From contig NZ_FTLX01000001.1 of the NCBI RefSeq assembly GCF_900156125.1, forward strand, positions 62,001-126,000: a DNA stretch of 64,000 nt. The letters are read 5' to 3'. Below the pieces are notes generated by a model. It worked only from the letters and a program-made list of their open reading frames with translations. It had not been told where the DNA came from and searched no databases. This DNA comes from Domibacillus enclensis (GTDB taxonomy: Bacteria; Bacillota; Bacilli; Bacillales; Domibacillaceae). The position numbers and the translations under genes were made by a program. The stretch's first letter is position 1; the number at the start of each line of letters is the position of its first letter. This document shows positions 26,871-36,034 of this stretch, in pieces.

Positions 26871-26900
26871 TTGGAGTGCAAGGGCTTTTTGTGATATGAT
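26871..26900 (+). promoter_or_regulatory. Likely promoter of parE-parC
   Basis: TTGGAG, 18-bp spacer, TATGAT preceded by TGTGA, about 55 bp upstream of parE. Confidence 0.5.
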
Positions 26901-26954
26901 AGTTAGGAACATACGTTTTATGTACGGGTGTTGGAAAGAGAGGGGACTAAGTTC

Positions 26955-28931
26955 ATGGCGGGTAGTGTGAAAAAGCCAGAGTACAATGATGACTCCATTC
27001 AGGTGCTTGAGGGTCTAGAAGCCGTTCGAAAGCGCCCTGGAATGTATATAGGATCAACGGATGGCCGCGGGCTGCATCATTTAGTGTATGAAATCGTTGA
27101 CAATTCAGTTGATGAAGCACTAGGCGGCCACGGAAGCGAGATCCGTGTGGTGATCCATGAGGACAATTCAATTAGTGTTCGGGACTTCGGGCGTGGCATG
27201 CCGACGGGAATGCACCGGACCGGAAAGCCGACAACGGAAGTGATTTTAACCGTCCTTCATGCTGGCGGGAAATTTGGCCAGGGAGGCTATAAAACAAGCG
27301 GCGGCTTGCACGGTGTAGGGGCTTCGGTCGTGAACGCGCTGTCCGAATCGTTAACTGTGACCATTTGGCGCGACGGTTTTCAATATGAGCAGCGCTTTGA
27401 AAAAGGCGGTCTGCCGGTGACGACGCTTGAGAAAAAAGGCAAAGCCAAAACAACCGGTACCGAGATTCATTTCAAGCCGGATGAAACGATTTTTTCAACG
27501 ACTGTTTTTCAATTTGATACGTTAAGCGAAAGGCTTCGGGAATCCGCTTTTTTGCTGAAAGGGCTGAAAATTACGCTTGAAGACAAGCGGAAAGACCGCG
27601 AGCAAAAAGAAGAGTACTTTTTTGAAAACGGTATTGAAGAGTTTGTGAAATATTTAAATGAAGAAAAGGACGCTCTTCATCCGGTCGCTTCATTTGAAGG
27701 CATTCAAAATGACATTGAAGCTGAGTTTGCGTTTCAGTTTAACGATGGTTTTTCGGAAAACGTCCTGTCCTTTGTAAACAACGTCCGGACGAAAGACGGC
27801 GGCACACACGAAGCCGGTGCACGGGCAGCCATGACGCGGACATTCAATGAATATGCCCGGAAAAGCGGCATAATTAAAGAAAAAGATAAGAATTTAGAAG
27901 GAACGGATATCCGTGAAGGGTTGACCGCGATCGTTTCAGTTCGTGTGCCGGAGCATTTGCTTCAGTTCGAAGGCCAGACAAAGGGAAAGCTTGGAACAGG
28001 CGAGGCTCGTTCCGCTGTCGATCAGGTGATTTCCGAAAAGCTTCTTTATTTTCTGGAAGAGAATCCGGATGTAAGTGCGCTGCTGATCAAAAAAGCGGTG
28101 AAAGCAGCCCAGGCACGGGAAGCAGCACGGAGAGCACGGGAGGACGCACGGAACGGCAAAAAACGAAAAAAAGGCGAATCGATTCTTTCAGGCAAGCTGA
28201 CGCCTGCGCAGTCGCGCAATCCGGAGCGGAATGAATTATACCTGGTGGAGGGTGACTCAGCCGGCGGCTCAGCGAAACAAGGCCGTGACCGGAAGTTTCA
28301 GGCAGTGCTGCCGCTTCGGGGGAAGGTCATCAATACGGAAAAAGCGAAGCTTGCGGATATTTTTAAAAACGAAGAAATCAACACGATTATTCATGCAATT
28401 GGCGCAGGTGTAGGGCCTGATTTTGCTGTGGATGATGCCAATTACGACAAGGTCATTATCATGACAGACGCGGATACAGATGGCGCTCATATTCAAGTTC
28501 TTCTATTGACGTTCTTTTACCGTTACATGAAGCCGCTTATTGACAGTGGCAAAGTATATATCGCGATGCCGCCCCTGTTTAAAGTCTCAAAAGGAACAGG
28601 AAAAAAAGAAATAGCGGAGTATGTCTGGACAGAGCGGGAGCTGGATGCATTGTTGAAAAAAATGGGCAAAGGCTCGGTTATTCAGCGCTACAAAGGTCTT
28701 GGAGAGATGAATGCAGACCAGTTATGGGAAACGACCATGAACCCGGAAACAAGAACGCTGATTCGTGTTACGATTGACGATGCCGCTCGTGCAGAACGCC
28801 GCGTGACGGTGTTAATGGGTGATAAGGTTGAGCCGCGCCGAAAATGGATTGAATCCAATGTGGCGTTTGGTCTTGAAGAAGAAGCGGCGCTTTTAGAGAA
28901 CGAGCAGTTGGCTGGCAGCAGGGAGGAATAA
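26955..28931 (+). CDS. parE: DNA topoisomerase IV subunit B
   Basis: 658-residue ATPase subunit of topoisomerase IV, which separates linked daughter chromosomes. GHKL ATP site: EIVDNSVDEALGG and GGLHGVGASVVNALS; TOPRIM motifs: YLVEGDSAGGSAKQGRDR and IIMTDADTDGAHI; the C-terminal block QRYKGLGEMNADQLWETTMNP is typical for type II enzymes. ATG at 26955 has GAGGGGAC upstream; an upstream GTG is not needed. ParC follows after three bases. Confidence 0.97.
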   Translation: MAGSVKKPEYNDDSIQVLEGLEAVRKRPGMYIGSTDGRGLHHLVYEIVDNSVDEALGGHGSEIRVVIHEDNSISVRDFGRGMPTGMHRTGKPTTEVILTVLHAGGKFGQGGYKTSGGLHGVGASVVNALSESLTVTIWRDGFQYEQRFEKGGLPVTTLEKKGKAKTTGTEIHFKPDETIFSTTVFQFDTLSERLRESAFLLKGLKITLEDKRKDREQKEEYFFENGIEEFVKYLNEEKDALHPVASFEGIQNDIEAEFAFQFNDGFSENVLSFVNNVRTKDGGTHEAGARAAMTRTFNEYARKSGIIKEKDKNLEGTDIREGLTAIVSVRVPEHLLQFEGQTKGKLGTGEARSAVDQVISEKLLYFLEENPDVSALLIKKAVKAAQAREAARRAREDARNGKKRKKGESILSGKLTPAQSRNPERNELYLVEGDSAGGSAKQGRDRKFQAVLPLRGKVINTEKAKLADIFKNEEINTIIHAIGAGVGPDFAVDDANYDKVIIMTDADTDGAHIQVLLLTFFYRYMKPLIDSGKVYIAMPPLFKVSKGTGKKEIAEYVWTERELDALLKKMGKGSVIQRYKGLGEMNADQLWETTMNPETRTLIRVTIDDAARAERRVTVLMGDKVEPRRKWIESNVAFGLEEEAALLENEQLAGSREE

Positions 28932-28934
28932 TCA

Positions 28935-31358
28935 GTGGTAAAAGAACATATTCAGGATTTGCCGCTTGAGGACGTCATTGGCGACCGATTCGGCCGATAC
29001 AGTAAATACATTATTCAAGAGCGAGCGCTTCCGGACGCACGAGATGGACTCAAGCCGGTTCAGCGCCGCATTTTATTTTCTATGCATACAGAAGGAAACA
29101 CACATCAAAAACCGTTTCGTAAAGCGGCGAAAACGGTCGGGAATGTTATCGGTAACTATCATCCGCACGGGGATTCCTCTGTGTATGATGCGATGGTACG
29201 TTTAAGCCAGGATTGGAAAATGCGGACGCCGCTTATTGAAATGCACGGCAACAATGGCTCAGTGGACGGTGATCCGCCTGCCGCTATGCGTTACACAGAA
29301 ACAAGGCTGTCTGCGATTGCGGGAGAGCTGTTAACCGATATTGAAAAAAGAACCGTCGATTTTATTCCAAACTTTGATGAAACAACAAATGAGCCTGTTG
29401 TCCTGCCAGCAAGGTTTCCAAACTTGCTCGTGAATGGGTCAACAGGTATTTCAGCTGGTTATGCGACGGAAATTCCGCCTCACCGTCTTGATGAAGTGAT
29501 TGACGCCGTGATTATGAGAATGGAAAAGCCGGAGTGCACGGTCGAGGAATTAATGACAGTGCTGCCCGGTCCTGATTTTCCAACAGGCGGCATCATTCAA
29601 GGGGTAGACGGAATTGAAAAAGCCTATAAAACCGGCAAAGGGAAAATTGTGATCCGCGGCCAGGCGGATATTGAAGACGTGCGTGGAGGCCGCCAGCGCA
29701 TCGTCATTACAGAAATTCCATACGAAATTAATAAAGCATCTCTTGTGAAAAAAATGGACGAGCTACGGATCGACCGCAAGCTCGATGGCATTGCAGAAGT
29801 ACGGGATGAAACGGACCGCACAGGGCTGCGGATCGTTATTGACTTGAAAAAGGATGCCGATGCTGCTCTTCTATTGAATTACTTGTATAAAGCGACTGAT
29901 TTGCAGGTAGCCTATAACTTTAACATGGTCGCCATTTATAATAAGCGTCCTGTTCTTATGGGGCTTCACCGCTTGCTTGATGCGTATATTGAGCATCGAA
30001 AGGAAGTCGTGACAAACCGGTCTGTTTATGACCTGGAGCGGGCAAAAGCGCGCCATCATATTGTTGCGGGTCTGATGAAAGCCTTGTCGATTCTCGATGA
30101 AGTTATTGCCTGCATTCGCGCCTCGAAAGACAAGCAAGATGCGAAAAACCGGCTTATTGAGCAGTTTCAATTTACAGAGGCGCAGGCGGAAGCGATTGTC
30201 ACTTTGCAGCTTTACCGCCTGACGAACACAGATATTACAGCGCTTGAAAAAGAATCAGCGGAGCTTGAAAAGCTGATTGGGCAGCTGCAGGCTATTTTGG
30301 ACAGTGCTAAAAAGCTCGAATCTGTGATTAAGCGTGAGCTGAAGGACATGAAGAAAACATACGCCACCGAACGCCGGACAGTCATTGAAGCAGAAATACA
30401 GGAAATAAAAATCGACCAAAAGGCGATGATTCCGAGCGAGGATGTTATCGTTTCGGTTACGCGTGAAGGTTACATTAAACGGACAGGGCTCAGATCGTAT
30501 TCAGCTTCCGGCGGCCTGCCTGCCATGAAGGAATCGGACGGCTTGCTGTTCAAGCAGGAAATGAATACAACCGATGTTCTGCTTGTGTTCACAAACAAAG
30601 GAAGCTACTTGTACTTGCCTGTACATGAGCTGCCGGACATCCGCTGGAAGGATGCCGGACAGCATGCTTCCGGTGTGGTCAACGGCTTCAAGGAAGAGTC
30701 CATCGTCGCTGCTTTTTCAGTTCGGGACTTTGCCGCGCCTCAGTTCGTTCTGTTGGCCACAAAAAGCGGGATGATCAAGCGGACAGAGCTTGCGCAATTC
30801 AACGTGCAGCGATATTCAAGGCCATTAATGGCCATGAATGTAAAAGGGGACGACGAAGTGATATCCGCCGCTGTAACAGAAGGGAACAGCACAATCCTGA
30901 TGGTGACTCACTTCGGCTACGGCCTTCGTTTTCCAGAGGAGGAGGTCCCCGTTGTCGGACCGCGTGCCGCCGGGGTGAAGGGAAACAGCTTAAAAGACGG
31001 CGACCATACAGTGGCGGTTATTGCTTCCTCTCAAGGGGAAAAAGCGCAGTTTATCGCTGTAACGAGCCGTGGTTCCGCCAAGCGCGGTTCATTCGACCAG
31101 TTTGAAGAAACGACGCGTGCAAAGCGTGGGGTTGTCATGCTGCGTGAATTAAAAGCGAATCCGCATCGAATAGCAGGTGCTGCTCTAGCAGCGGACGACC
31201 GTGACTATTACATTCGAATGAAAAAAGGCGCAGATCTTAAGCTGGACATTACGATGTTGAAAAAAGTGGACCGGTATTCCAACGGCTCATTCGTAGTAGA
31301 TGAAAAAGAGCAGGGAGCGGTTCAAGGGCTACTCCTCACTGAAAAAGCGAGTGAATAA
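28935..31358 (+). CDS. parC: DNA topoisomerase IV subunit A
   Basis: 807-residue DNA-breaking subunit. The winged-helix/active-site region runs IIQERALPDARDGLKPVQRRILFSM...HGDSSVYDAMVRLSQDW, and the catalytic Tyr is in the AAMRYTETRLS block (about residue 121). The C-terminal half is a beta-pinwheel with GyrA-box-like repeats. The quinolone-determining stretch HGDSSVYDAM has the wild-type-like Ser at the usual position. GTG start with GGGAGGAA. Only three bases after parE, so coupled. Confidence 0.97.
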   Translation: MVKEHIQDLPLEDVIGDRFGRYSKYIIQERALPDARDGLKPVQRRILFSMHTEGNTHQKPFRKAAKTVGNVIGNYHPHGDSSVYDAMVRLSQDWKMRTPLIEMHGNNGSVDGDPPAAMRYTETRLSAIAGELLTDIEKRTVDFIPNFDETTNEPVVLPARFPNLLVNGSTGISAGYATEIPPHRLDEVIDAVIMRMEKPECTVEELMTVLPGPDFPTGGIIQGVDGIEKAYKTGKGKIVIRGQADIEDVRGGRQRIVITEIPYEINKASLVKKMDELRIDRKLDGIAEVRDETDRTGLRIVIDLKKDADAALLLNYLYKATDLQVAYNFNMVAIYNKRPVLMGLHRLLDAYIEHRKEVVTNRSVYDLERAKARHHIVAGLMKALSILDEVIACIRASKDKQDAKNRLIEQFQFTEAQAEAIVTLQLYRLTNTDITALEKESAELEKLIGQLQAILDSAKKLESVIKRELKDMKKTYATERRTVIEAEIQEIKIDQKAMIPSEDVIVSVTREGYIKRTGLRSYSASGGLPAMKESDGLLFKQEMNTTDVLLVFTNKGSYLYLPVHELPDIRWKDAGQHASGVVNGFKEESIVAAFSVRDFAAPQFVLLATKSGMIKRTELAQFNVQRYSRPLMAMNVKGDDEVISAAVTEGNSTILMVTHFGYGLRFPEEEVPVVGPRAAGVKGNSLKDGDHTVAVIASSQGEKAQFIAVTSRGSAKRGSFDQFEETTRAKRGVVMLRELKANPHRIAGAALAADDRDYYIRMKKGADLKLDITMLKKVDRYSNGSFVVDEKEQGAVQGLLLTEKASE

Positions 31359-31360
31359 GA

Positions 31361-31399
31361 AAAAAAGCTTCGCGTTCTATATGACGCGGAGCTTTTTTT
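31361..31399 (+). terminator. Terminator after parC
   Basis: Stem AAAAAAGCTTCGCGT/ACGCGGAGCTTTTTT. Confidence 0.88.
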
Positions 31400-31444
31400 A
31401 TGATAAATTGGGTTTTGTGCTGTTTTCTGACAGGGTAAGAGCCT

Positions 31445-31458
31445 TGTAAGCGGCAACA
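31445..31458 (+). promoter_or_regulatory. Near-consensus cre site upstream of alsT
   Basis: TGTAAGCGGCAACA matches the CcpA consensus TGWAANCGNTNWCA except for one fixed position (C for T at position 10). It sits 28 bp upstream of alsT. Confidence 0.4.
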
Positions 31459-31486
31459 TTCAAAATAGAAAAAGGAGAGTGAACAA

Positions 31487-32899
31487 ATGGCTGCATTAGA
31501 CGGATTCATTTCAATGCTGAATAACTGGATGTATTCCTACATTATGATTGCGATGCTCATTGTTTTAGGCTTATTTTTTACATTTAGGACCGGTTTCGTT
31601 CAGTTTAAAATGATCCCGGAAATGTTTCGGGTCATTTTCGAAAAATCAACTATTTCTGCTGATGGCAAAAAGGGGATCTCCTCTTTTCAGGCTTTTACCA
31701 TTAGTGCGGCATCAAGAATTGGAACAGGGAACCTTGCAGGTGTTGCGACCGCAATCGCACTTGGCGGTCCGGGAGCTGTTTTTTGGATGTGGATTATTGC
31801 ACTCATCGGGGCGGGCTCGTCTTTTGTCGAAAGTACACTTGCGCAAGTGTATAAAGTAAAGGACGGGGACGTATTCCGTGGCGGACCCGCTTATTACATG
31901 GAAAAAGGATTGAACAAGCGGTGGATGGGCATTGTGTTTGCCGTTGCCATTACGCTTTCATTCGGCTTAGTGTTTAACGCGGTGCAGTCGAATACGATTG
32001 CCATCGCCATGAATGAAGGCTTTGGTGTTTCTCGTTACGTAACAGCGGTTGTATTGGCGATCTTAACGGGCTTTATCGTATTTGGTGGATTAAAGAGAAT
32101 CGTACACGTCACTCAAATTCTCGTTCCGGTTATGGCGGTTGTATATGTTCTTCTTGCGGTTGTCGTGCTCGCGATGAACATAACGGAAATTCCAGCCATG
32201 TTTATGCTGATCGTGAATTCAGCTTTTGGCTTGCAGGAAGCAGCAGGCGGGGCGCTTGGAGCGGCGTTAATGAACGGAATTAAACGCGGCCTGTTCTCGA
32301 ATGAAGCCGGAATGGGGTCGGCGCCGAATGCAGCTGCTACAGCAGCCGTCAGCCATCCTGTAAAGCAGGGGCTTATTCAAACACTCGGTGTGTTTATTGA
32401 TACGATTGTCATTTGTTCAGCCACAGCGTTTATTATCCTGCTGAGCGGTGAGTACCTGCGTGCAGATGCACAATCGATTAACCTGACGCAGTCGGCGCTA
32501 TCTGTTCATATCGGGGATTGGGCGGTTATTTTCCTCGCTGTTGCTATTTTTATGTTTGCGTTCAGCTCGGTCGTAGGAAACTACTATTATGGGGAAACAA
32601 ACATTGAATTCATTAAAGAATCCAAGCCGGCTTTGCTTGTTTATCGCCTGGCGGTGATGGGCATGGTCTTCTTCGGATCAATCGCGAAAATCAGCCTCGT
32701 CTGGAACATGGCCGATTTGTTTATGGCGATCATGGCCTTCATCAACCTGATTGCCATTGCGATGCTGTCGAAAATCGCTGTGAAAGTATTGGCTGATTAT
32801 AGTCAGCAGCGAAAAGAAGGCAAAGAGCCCGTGTTTTATTCCGATTCGATTGATGGAATCGGAGAAGTAGAATGCTGGGAACGAAATCGAGAAGAGTAA
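31487..32899 (+). CDS. alsT: Alanine/glutamine:sodium symporter AlsT (AGCS family)
   Basis: 470-residue sodium-coupled amino acid carrier with about 11 membrane helices. AGCS signatures visible: GTGNLAGVATAIALGGPGAVFWMWIIALIGAGSSFVE and GLFSNEAGMGSAPNAAATA. In B. subtilis the AlsT/YneT-region gene imports glutamine or alanine and follows parC, as here. ATG with AAAGGAG. A near-consensus cre site upstream suggests carbon control. Confidence 0.92.
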   Translation: MAALDGFISMLNNWMYSYIMIAMLIVLGLFFTFRTGFVQFKMIPEMFRVIFEKSTISADGKKGISSFQAFTISAASRIGTGNLAGVATAIALGGPGAVFWMWIIALIGAGSSFVESTLAQVYKVKDGDVFRGGPAYYMEKGLNKRWMGIVFAVAITLSFGLVFNAVQSNTIAIAMNEGFGVSRYVTAVVLAILTGFIVFGGLKRIVHVTQILVPVMAVVYVLLAVVVLAMNITEIPAMFMLIVNSAFGLQEAAGGALGAALMNGIKRGLFSNEAGMGSAPNAAATAAVSHPVKQGLIQTLGVFIDTIVICSATAFIILLSGEYLRADAQSINLTQSALSVHIGDWAVIFLAVAIFMFAFSSVVGNYYYGETNIEFIKESKPALLVYRLAVMGMVFFGSIAKISLVWNMADLFMAIMAFINLIAIAMLSKIAVKVLADYSQQRKEGKEPVFYSDSIDGIGEVECWERNREE

Positions 32900-32978
32900 A
32901 AGAGACCAGGACCTAACAATGAGGGCAGCCGTTGAATCTGAACAATCAAGTTGCTCGTTCATCTTTACATTTCTCAGA

Positions 32979-33012
32979 AGAGCCCAACGATTGTATACAA
33001 TCGTTGGGCTCT
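32979..33012. repeat. 34-bp perfect palindrome without U tract
   Basis: AGAGCCCAACGATTGTA followed directly by its exact reverse complement. It would form a 17-bp stem with no loop (realistically 15 bp with a 4-nt loop). It is followed by GTCTACTATA, so not a standard intrinsic terminator; no A tract precedes it either. Confidence 0.8.
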
Positions 33013-33118
33013 GTCTACTATATAAACCGTTTTTGTCACCAGTTCTTCGTATTTTTAAGTAAGAATTCATCAATATCTAGTCCATATTCTATTCGTATGA
33101 AGATATTTATAACAAAAA

Positions 33119-33140
33119 CACAATGTGCAAAATTCAAATT
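33119..33140 (+). promoter_or_regulatory. Conserved 22-bp motif shared with the spo0M upstream region
   Basis: The sequence CACAATGTGCAA and the following AAATTCAAATT recurs at 47945-47966 with a single mismatch (A to T at position 4). Here it is about 50 bp upstream of a 43-residue membrane peptide gene, whose likely -10 is TATAAT near 33165. Confidence 0.45.
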
Positions 33141-33191
33141 ACTTTAATTTATTCAAAGAATTCATTATAATGGAAAAAAGGAGGCGAAAGC

Positions 33192-33323
33192 ATGCAGTGG
33201 GTGGTCGGGTTGTTGTATTTGTTTATTTGCGCCGTTCCCTTGTTTTTCATTACGCTGTTCATTCGTTTGTTTAAATCTGAGCAAAACTGGCACCGCCGTA
33301 TGAAAGGACGCAACAAATCGTAA
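33192..33323 (+). CDS. 43-residue single-span membrane peptide
   Basis: ATG with AAAGGAGG 7 bp upstream and a TATAAT about 25 bp before that. Sequence begins MQWVVGLLYLFICAVPLFF, continues as one long hydrophobic helix (residues 3-26) and ends in a basic tail (WHRRMKGRNKS). Too short to identify by family. The strong translation signal and the 22-bp upstream motif shared with spo0M make it a credible small gene; function unknown. Confidence 0.65.
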   Translation: MQWVVGLLYLFICAVPLFFITLFIRLFKSEQNWHRRMKGRNKS

Positions 33324-33399
33324 TCCAATCCAAAAATGGATGTTTTCGGCTGTTTAATTAGTGATATAGTGAAAGTAACGAATGAAAAGAGGTGAAAGC

Positions 33400-33780
33400 A
33401 TGTTAAAGGAATTTAAAGAGTTTGCGATGCGCGGCAATGTCATTGATTTAGCTGTCGGGGTCATTCTAGGCGCCGCATTTGGCAAGATTGTTTCTTCATT
33501 AGTGGCGGATATCATTACGCCATTGATCGGGTTGCTGGTTGGCGGCGTTGATTTCAGCGGCTTATCGTTTACATTCGGAGAAGCCAAGCTCATGTACGGA
33601 AACTTTATTCAAACGGTGATTGATTTCGTTATTATCGCTTTTTCTATTTTCTTATTTATTAAGCTGTTCAACAAAGTGTATAACCGTGAGAAAAAGGTCG
33701 AAGAAGCACCGCCATCCTTAACGAAGGAAGAAGAGCTGCTGACAGAAATCCGTGACTTGTTGAAATCGAACAAATTGTAA
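33400..33780 (+). CDS. mscL: Large-conductance mechanosensitive channel MscL
   Basis: 126 residues. The N-terminal amphipathic helix ([41 protein letters not shown]) and second membrane helix (about 68-90) are typical. It opens under membrane tension to release solutes at sudden osmotic downshift. The start at 33400 has GAGGTG 7 bp before; the ORF extends upstream without support. Confidence 0.96.
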   Translation: MLKEFKEFAMRGNVIDLAVGVILGAAFGKIVSSLVADIITPLIGLLVGGVDFSGLSFTFGEAKLMYGNFIQTVIDFVIIAFSIFLFIKLFNKVYNREKKVEEAPPSLTKEEELLTEIRDLLKSNKL

Positions 33781-33788
33781 AAACGAAA

Positions 33789-33814
33789 GACCGGCCATTG
33801 AGCCGGCTTTTTTT
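33789..33814 (+). terminator. Terminator after mscL
   Basis: CCGGC/GCCGG stem with six-base loop and TTTTTTTTA tract. Confidence 0.85.
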
Positions 33815-33832
33815 ACTTCTTATATTTCGCCT

Positions 33833-33891
33833 AACGAAACATTTTTCGTGCGTTTCGTTTTTGTTTATGTTAGTATTGACTCTGTAGTCAA
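33833..33891 (+). promoter_or_regulatory. Two dyads upstream of the TetR/MFS operon
   Basis: AACGAAAC (33833-33840) and GTTTCGTT (33852-33859) form one inverted repeat; TTGACT (33876-33881) and AGTCAA (33886-33891) form a second with a 4-bp centre, the usual shape of TetR-family operators. The second ends 30 bp before the TetR start. Confidence 0.55.
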
Positions 33892-33920
33892 AATGAGAAC
33901 TGTTTGGTTGGTGTATTGAA

Positions 33921-34793
33921 ATGAATGAAAAGAAACGAACAATATTGCTGGCGGCGATGAAGCTGTTTTCCAAGACGAGCTTTCATCAAACATCGATGCA
34001 GCAAATTGCGGAAGTGTGCGGCATTTCAAAAGGCTCTCTTTACACACACTTTAAATCAAAGGAAGAGCTGCTGGCCGACATCTTCACGTACTATTATCAA
34101 ATGCTGCACGACCAGATTGCGGCTGCAACAGAGGGCGCAAACAATCCAAAAGATGATTTTATTCAAGAAGTCGCCATTCGCACGCGTCATTATTGCGCAT
34201 TTCAAGAGTTTTTTATGATGCAGCTAAAGGAAATTAGAGGGCTTGAAGATCCTTCTCTAAACACGTTCGTTCGGCAGGAAAATCAGTATTTAATGCAGCG
34301 GACGGAAAAAGGCATTATCGCCATTTACGGTGATCAGATCGCCCCGTATGCGGCCGACTTAACCGCGTCATTAAAAGGGTTTATGATTTCTTATTTGAGG
34401 GAGATTACAGAAAAAGAAGCCCGTCAGGATTTCGATCAGCTGGCCCGTTATTTGTTCAGCCAGATGGATGCGGCGGCGAACTGGATGCTGGCTTCCAGGC
34501 CTGCTCCCTTTTTTCAGTCTTACTTATCGGAAGAAAACGCTCAACAGCAGGACCGGGCCGTTCATCCGCTGCATCTCATCAAAAAAGTAAAAGAAGCCGC
34601 TGCTGAAGAACAGGCGTCTGATATGATTTTGGATTCCATTGTGATTTTAGAAAAAGAATTGCTGGAGGTAAAACCGAGACAAGCGGTTTTGCACGGAATG
34701 ATGGCCAATTTAGCGACACAATCGGCGCTTCAGCCGCTGATAGAGGAATTAAAGCAGGCTGTAATGAAAATGCCTGAAACGCTCCACTTATAA
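33921..34793 (+). CDS. TetR-family transcriptional repressor
   Basis: 290 residues. N-terminal helix-turn-helix (QTSMQQIAEVCGISKGSLYTHFKSKEELL, about 28-56), then a long ligand-binding region; at 290 residues it is longer than the usual 190-220, with an extra helical tail after about residue 195. It precedes and is probably co-transcribed with the MFS efflux gene (18 bp apart), implying drug- or metabolite-induced derepression. ATG start; ribosome site is weak (TTGGTTGG region). Confidence 0.88.
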   Translation: MNEKKRTILLAAMKLFSKTSFHQTSMQQIAEVCGISKGSLYTHFKSKEELLADIFTYYYQMLHDQIAAATEGANNPKDDFIQEVAIRTRHYCAFQEFFMMQLKEIRGLEDPSLNTFVRQENQYLMQRTEKGIIAIYGDQIAPYAADLTASLKGFMISYLREITEKEARQDFDQLARYLFSQMDAAANWMLASRPAPFFQSYLSEENAQQQDRAVHPLHLIKKVKEAAAEEQASDMILDSIVILEKELLEVKPRQAVLHGMMANLATQSALQPLIEELKQAVMKMPETLHL

Positions 34794-34811
34794 ATTGAAA
34801 GAAGGATTTAC

Positions 34812-36008
34812 ATGACAAGAAAAAACATACAACAGTTTCCGCTTCTTATCTTAATGCTTAATATGTTTATCGTAATGACTGGCATCGGATTGGTGATTCC
34901 GATTATGCCAACTATTATTCATGACTTTGGCGCCGGTGGAAAAACATTCGGCTTTTTGATCGCAACATTTGCATTTGCTCAATTTTTATTTTCACCGCTG
35001 GCAGGGGATTTATCAGACCGGTACGGCCGGAAAAAGTCGATTGTCTTCGGCTTAATTTTGTTTTCGTCAGCCCAGTTTTTATTCGCGTTTTCAAATCACC
35101 TGGCGCTTTTATACGTGTCACGGCTGATTGGCGGCATTGGCGGCGCTTTTTTAATCCCGTCGATTATGGCATTTGTGGCAGATATTACGACAGTTGAAAC
35201 ACGGGCAAAGGGAATGGGTCGACTCGGTGCAGCGATGTCATTCGGCTTTGTCGTCGGACCGGGAGCAGGCGGTTTTCTGGCCGCATTCGGGCTGCGTGCT
35301 CCTTTTATCATTGCCGGAACCGTTGCGGCATTGGCGGCGCTGCTGTCGATCTTCTTCCTGAAGGAGCCAGTGAAGGAAGCGGTACAGTCTGCAACGAAAC
35401 AGCGCGAGTCCTTGCTGAAGCAGCTGACGCTGTCTATTAAAAAGCCTTACTTTATTTTGCTCGTGATGATGTTTACGCTGTCGTTCGGTTTATCCAATTA
35501 TCAGTCGACGATCAGCTTGTTTACCGATGAGAAATTCGGCTTCAGCCCATCAGATATATCCATTTTGATGGTGACGGGAGGACTAGTTGGTGTTATTGTG
35601 CAGGCGTTTGTGCTAAACCGGGTGCTTGAGCGGTTTGGTGAAGTGCGCATTATGAATACGATGCTCGTTGTGGCAGCCATTTCGATGGTCGGCATTTTGT
35701 TTGCGACCGGCTTCGTTTCGGTTCTCGCTATTTCAGCGGTCTTTTTCACAGCCGCTTCCTTGCTTCGTCCGTCCATTAACACAACCATTTCGAAAATGGC
35801 TGGCAATGAACAAGGCTTTGCGGCCGGGATGAACAATGCGTATATGAGCATTGGGAACATGATTGGCCCGGCGCTTGCTGGAACACTGTTTGATATTAAC
35901 ATGGGGCTTCCTTACGTGTTCGGTGCGGTGATTATCGGCGTGACGCTTTTCATTTGCATCCGCTGGGCACGCGGCAAAAGACATCAAGTAGCAAGCTCTG
36001 TCCATTAA
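34812..36008 (+). CDS. MFS multidrug efflux transporter (Bmr/Blt/NorA-like)
   Basis: 398 residues with 12 predicted membrane helices and the DHA1 motif A GDLSDRYGRKKSIVFGLILF at about residues 63-82, plus antiporter motif C GFVVGPGAGGFLAAFG. Proton-driven export of a range of lipophilic cations or quinolones in this group; actual substrate unknown. ATG with GAAGGA upstream. Located directly after its presumed TetR repressor and ended by a terminator shared with the HAD gene. Confidence 0.88.
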   Translation: MTRKNIQQFPLLILMLNMFIVMTGIGLVIPIMPTIIHDFGAGGKTFGFLIATFAFAQFLFSPLAGDLSDRYGRKKSIVFGLILFSSAQFLFAFSNHLALLYVSRLIGGIGGAFLIPSIMAFVADITTVETRAKGMGRLGAAMSFGFVVGPGAGGFLAAFGLRAPFIIAGTVAALAALLSIFFLKEPVKEAVQSATKQRESLLKQLTLSIKKPYFILLVMMFTLSFGLSNYQSTISLFTDEKFGFSPSDISILMVTGGLVGVIVQAFVLNRVLERFGEVRIMNTMLVVAAISMVGILFATGFVSVLAISAVFFTAASLLRPSINTTISKMAGNEQGFAAGMNNAYMSIGNMIGPALAGTLFDINMGLPYVFGAVIIGVTLFICIRWARGKRHQVASSVH

Positions 36009-36034
36009 AAAAAAGCGCCGGGGCGCTTTTTTTT
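36007..36034. terminator. Bidirectional terminator between MFS and HAD genes
   Basis: AAAAAAAAGCGCC/GGCGCTTTTTTTT stem; serves both convergent genes. Confidence 0.9.
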
